Positions 60,224 through 64,000 of a DNA stretch of 64,000 bases are shown piece by piece. The translations under genes and the position numbers were made by a program. The first letter of the stretch is position 1, and each line of letters starts with the position of its first letter. Under the pieces are notes generated by a model, which had not been told where the DNA came from, ran no database searches, and saw only the letters and a list, made by a program, of their open reading frames with translations. Source of the stretch: Solea solea (Eukaryota > Chordata > Actinopteri > Pleuronectiformes > Soleidae); assembly GCF_958295425.1 (NCBI RefSeq), contig NC_081142.1:24836469-24900468 (forward strand), in the 5' to 3' direction.

Positions 60224-60423
60224 CAGTCCAGTGAGCGATGGAGCAGACTGTCCCAGGGTCTGGCTCCTCATACGGACCAGGTTGTTGACCTCTCCTCCTC
60301 CTGCAGTTCCTCCACCAATGGCTCCCTGGCCTCCAAAGCCTCCAGAGGCTCCAGAGGCTCCCTGCCAGGCGAGTTGACTCACGCCTGTGTGCAGGCTGCT
60401 GGACAGAGGCAACAGCTGCTTAC
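60224..60423 (-). CDS. mast3: MAST kinase (mast3-like), second long-isoform exon with Gly-rich insert
   Basis: This 200-nt coding exon follows a 1,193-nt intron. The acceptor is TTTTCCTCCACAG and the donor is GTCAGT at 60223. Two bases complete the Gly codon split with the previous exon, then 66 full codons end in phase 0. The translation begins KQLLPLSSSLHTG and ends RMRSQTLGQSAPSLTGL, the conserved block of MAST2, MAST3 and MAST4 N-termini just before KELSLPRRG. Between them is a low-complexity Gly/Ala/Ser stretch of about 25 residues (GASGASGGFGG and GGGTAGGGE) that I do not recall from mammalian MAST proteins; it may be a fish expansion. The next exon in the message is the 32-nt exon at 12036-12005, so the intron here is about 48 kb. 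The GTC donor is slightly weaker than consensus. Confidence 0.92.
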
Positions 60424-61616
60424 CTGTGGAGGAAAACTCTAGTGAAATTCAACTCACCTTTTTGGGTACACTCTAGACTAGAAGCATCTGTGGACATGTG
60501 TGTAGTGAATCAAATCAGATCTAATGGGGGCTCCACGCTGACTAAATGGATGACATTTTAAATGTGGCTCAGACTCCACTTTTCCTTTGCAGCTGTCATA
60601 TTTAACCCCCCAAAAAACACCAAAGAATATACTGTATTACTAACTCCACATTGCTGAGCCTTTTCCACAGGGGCTTAATGTTATCACATGACCTCTGCTT
60701 GGTTCAACTGGTGGGATTTTCACTTTACAGATTATGGACATGGCAGATTGGCAAAGGATTATGAACATACGAGGAGTCGCTGTAGATCTACTAAATCACG
60801 GGATGAGCTCAGGTCATAAAGCAGTCACACATCTCGACTGAGGGTGTGAGTAATCCCACATCGACACCACGCTGAGGTCAAAGATTTAGCAGCTGTTGAT
60901 GCAGCTAAGCCAGACATGAATTATACATCACAGTGTCTAAAATGGGTGAAGGAAGCCTCTTGGATTTATGCCTTTCATGCAATTTTTCAGTCTAAATAAA
61001 TATGAGTGATAAAGCACAGCTGAGATTATTCTTTACACTTTTTTTATTCACAACACAATTATTGTTGTTTGACATATGACTGTGTAGAATTGACCTGACT
61101 TGACACAGTTCTAGGGCTGCGACAATTAATAAATCAATGATTAACATATTAAAAGACTAATTATCAACTTGTCATTGGTTTTCGATGTTTTTTTCAGCTT
61201 CTTAAAAGTGTTAAAACCTTTTCTGGTTTCTTTGTTTTATATTAACAAAGAAATCATTCAACGTTCCAAGTTTTGCTTTACAGAAAAAACAAGACATTTG
61301 AGAAGAGACAGAGACATTTAAAGTTCTAAAAAACACTGGTCGACACTTTTCTGACATTTTATGGACCAAACGATTACTCGGTTCATGAGAAAACAATCGA
61401 CAAATTACTCAATTGTGAAAACAATCGTCAGTTGCAGCTCTACGCCGCACGAAGCTCAGGGTGTGTTTTATCAAAATATTATGTGAGTGAAATAAGTGAA
61501 CTTATGTCTCAATATTTTGTGGAGACAGTTATTGTTATTTAGAAGGTTGTATACTGTGATGATTCCTGAGTCCTGTGCATATAGCAGTGACATACGCATG
61601 TGCGTGGATGTGTTAC
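60424..61616 (-). other. mast3: mast3 intron, 1,193 bp
   Basis: Short intron between the two long-isoform exons, bounded by GTAACA at the right and CCACAG at the left. A hAT-like MITE fills 61112-61442. The rest (60424-61111) is unique-looking AT-rich DNA with no coding signal. Confidence 0.85.
61112..61442 (+). mobile_element. hAT-like MITE (GGGCTGCRAC termini), full length
   Basis: The left end TAGGGCTGCGACAATTAATA and inverted right end TAGAGCTGCAACTGACGATT bound a 331-bp copy of the GGGCTGCAA family. It sits inside the short intron between the two long-isoform exons. Confidence 0.7.
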
Positions 61617-61767
61617 CGGTCATGGCCATGCTGCTGCGTCGGGCCCGGTTCTCATCCTGGCTCAGCTGTCGGTGCAGTTTGGTTTTGGTGGCAATGGTCG
61701 CTGCGGGCAACAGGTCGGGATTGCTCAGCTTCCTGAAGAGGAGAGGAGGAGGAATGGCAAACTCCTT
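61617..61767 (-). CDS. mast3: MAST kinase (mast3-like), long-isoform N-terminal exon
   Basis: This internal coding exon of 151 nt encodes about 50 residues of the N-terminal extension of a microtubule-associated Ser/Thr kinase. The acceptor is a T-rich tract ending in CAG just right of 61767. The donor is GTAACA beginning at 61616. The translation contains PPLLFRKLSNPD and LHRQLSQDE, a hallmark of the long N-termini of MAST2-type and MAST4-type proteins as I remember them. It starts in phase 0 and ends in phase 1, and the leftover G joins GT of the next exon to give the Gly of GKQLL. Two R-x-x-S sites are visible (RKLS and RQLS), possible basophilic-kinase or 14-3-3 sites by inference. The upstream exon and start codon lie outside the window. 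This exon and the next look closest to MAST2, but the alternative first exon at 33184-33222 points to MAST3, so the paralogue is less certain than the family. Confidence 0.9.
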
Positions 61768-61800
61768 CTGAAAAAAAGATAAGAAGAAGAAGACTGATGA

Positions 61801-61825
61801 GACCAGACCAGACCAGACCAGACCA
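61801..61825. repeat. (GACCA)5 pentanucleotide repeat
   Basis: Perfect pentamers, 33 bp 5' of the acceptor of the exon starting at 61767 (minus strand). Confidence 0.9.
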
Positions 61826-62299
61826 ACATGCGAGCCACGTGCAGCCAAACAATATTTTCATAACAATCATGCAATAATACATTAGGCTATATTTATCACA
61901 TTATTAAATGTATTTAATTCAACATTTATACAAGCTTGTCCAGTGTTTTAATTACAATTGTCTTTATGTTATTATCAATTTAATTATTCTGGTCTGTTTT
62001 TGTTTTTTTATATTTATAGATTCATTTTTGTGAACTATATATATCAAAACAAAATGGTGTGCAATATCACCCTGACTATTATGAATTTGCAATATCATGA
62101 TGGATTATCGAGATAGAATTTTAATTTCAAATCACTGAACAGTTCATTTTTCCCAAACTGTTTTTCACTTGCCCAAGGCCCAGCAGTGGGGTGCAGCACT
62201 CACTTCAGCAGCACCGCTGAGACAAAAGAAACCATGTGCTAATCCGTGTTAACATTGTGACGAGATGGTGGCTACAAAGAAATCAACATATGCTTTGAT

Positions 62300-62420
62300 G
62301 AACTGGCGACCTGTCCAGGGTGTGGCTCCGCCTTTCACCACACTGTCAGCTGGGATTGGCTCCAGCTCCCCTGCAACCCTCATATGGAGGATAAAGCGGT
62401 AGACAGCGAATGACTGAATT
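62300..62420 (-). repeat. dispersed fish repeat, inverted copy
   Basis: GGCGACCTGTCCAGGGTGTG, GTCAGCTGGGATTGGCTCCA and CATATGGAGGATAAAGCGGT are the reverse complement of the family at 9118-9225. Confidence 0.7.
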
Positions 62421-63248
62421 GACAAATGTGTCATCTAAAGAGCAGATTACATCAAAAATAGGTAAACCATCATTGAAGCCAGGACCTGAACTTGTCCACC
62501 TAGGTCTGATAAGGTTGGATATTAATACCAAAGCTGAACGGCATCACAAAGAGTCCTGACAGAATAAAATCAAACGTTACTTTGTTTCTAAACAGCAGAA
62601 TACTATCACAGGAAGTGCAGAGAGACTGTGTGAGCCAACACAAAGTCATAAAACACAACACTAACCACTCACTGACACCACATCTCCTCCTCACATGGCC
62701 ACAGCACACACAGACACACACATGCCAAGCCCACAAAAACACAGACAGTAAAAGCCGCACACGTACACACCCACCCACCCACCTGTTTTGAACAGTTTGC
62801 AGTTAGCAGCAGTGCGAGGCACTCAGCGAGCTGATGCCATCCCTCCCTCTGCCTGTCATTATCCCCACACTTCAGCCAGAGCAGCTTTTCCTCCAAACAA
62901 CACGGAGCCAACAATCATCTGCAGAGCTATGATGTAGTTAGTCAGGGTAATAAAGGAAATGTTCCTTTGGACTTCCTCAATAAGTTTTCCAGGGAGACAC
63001 TCAGGAGAAAATACAGCCAACACACACACACACACCAAACTGTATGTGGGATTTCTGGTCCAAACCATTTTGGAAACCACTGCCATTGCCATGGAAACAA
63101 GGTTTTGGTCAACTCGTATCTTTTTCCCCCTCTCCTGCTGGTGGACAGGCCTTTGACAAGACTTTTCCAGAAACAGACAGCCCACACAAACACACACACA
63201 GCTCCCAGATGGCTGCAGCTTTCATTACTAAAAGCCACCACTTCCACA

Positions 63249-63408
<160 letters not shown>

Positions 63409-64000
63409 ATAGAACCCAGAGAAACCTGCATCCATTAACTGAGGTTGGAGTAAATGAGCCGCAGCGAGCCTTTAATGAATGGCCAATCATCACATTAACA
63501 CATGAAACTAATGTCTCCTACAGTCACAGCTCCGTGGTTCCAGAGTCAGAGGATCATTTTACACCTAAACTATATAGTCACGGGGCCCAGTGATGCAAAT
63601 AAGAAATCTCTATACACTTTAAGTTGTGATTCATTACTTTATAATAGTTTTATGTCGAGGTTGATCTATATGGGTGTGTCTATGGCCAACACCAAAATGT
63701 ACAAATCAGAAGAGCCAGTTTCCCTCCATCTTAAAACATTTACCCGATCTCCCTGTTCCACCAGGCTGATGGTAAGGGGCCAGACCAGCTGATCCCATAA
63801 TCAGGAAGCAGGACAAACAAACGGCCTCTATAGAAATCATCTGGTTTGATTTGGGGTCTGTTTATACCGTTCAAGCTCCGAGGCGAAGCAATCCACGGTT
63901 CCCTGTTGCAGATGTCGCTGAGCAGCTGCACAGCTGTCTCTGGCTGTGCCGTCAGGTACTGGAACTCTTAAATGTGACTCAGTATTCTTCAACAAAACAG

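Noticed and set aside
62204..62216. 13-nt minus-strand microexon-like segment (TTTTGTCTCAG ... GTGAGTG)
   Set aside because: Signals are good but 13 nt is not a multiple of three, and there is no MAST sequence match or evidence for use.
63740..63967. Minus-strand open frame near the right edge (QLLSDICNREPW)
   Set aside because: Looks slightly coding but matches no MAST N-terminus, extends through weak sequence and lacks a convincing acceptor-donor pair.

Overview
This window is non-coding-rich DNA of a teleost (probably percomorph) fish. It has long CA/GT microsatellites, AT-rich fish MITEs, hAT and Penelope-like remnants, and large introns with canonical GT/AG sites. One gene can be recognised. 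It lies on the minus strand, so it reads from high to low coordinates. It is the 5' part of a MAST kinase gene (microtubule-associated Ser/Thr kinase), most likely mast3. The exons encode only the N-terminal region upstream of the DUF1908, kinase and PDZ domains, which must lie beyond the left edge.

Gene layout, in transcription order: an exon at 61767-61617 (contains FRKLSNPD and RQLSQDE); an exon at 60423-60224 (contains GKQLLPLSSS and RMRSQTLGQSAPSLTGL, with a Gly-rich insert); a separate alternative first exon at 33222-33184 encoding MDDSSILRRRGLQ; a shared 32-nt exon at 12036-12005 (KELSLPRRGS plus a split codon); and a strong exon-like segment at 2156-1956 that keeps the frame and may be a cassette exon. 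All junction phases agree: phase 1 between the first two exons, phase 0 into the 32-nt exon from both upstream routes, phase 2 after it. The long-isoform start codon is not in the window.

Region by region: 1-12 kb holds the candidate cassette exon, a Penelope-like GIY-YIG fragment (964-1220), a hAT MITE (521-928) and a TTF-zinc-finger hAT remnant (10532-11694). 12-33 kb is the intron downstream of the short promoter, with microsatellites, a TTAA-flanked MITE (29835-30459), a 200-N assembly gap (28085-28284) and a few repeat-poor islands that may be regulatory. 33-35 kb is the putative promoter and 5' UTR of the short isoform. 35-60 kb is the rest of the roughly 48 kb long-isoform intron. It contains two nested hAT elements (36687-38431 with 37029-37913 inside), several short palindromes, minisatellites and very long CA arrays. 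60-62 kb holds the two long-isoform exons, and 62-64 kb is upstream intron.

Most long open frames here are artefacts of CA, GA or CT repeats and are not annotated. I found no RNA gene, CRISPR array, prokaryotic feature or clearly new biological system. The best leads are the two-promoter N-terminus of the kinase, the 201-nt candidate cassette exon, and an approximately 80-bp dimeric repeat family present in three copies.
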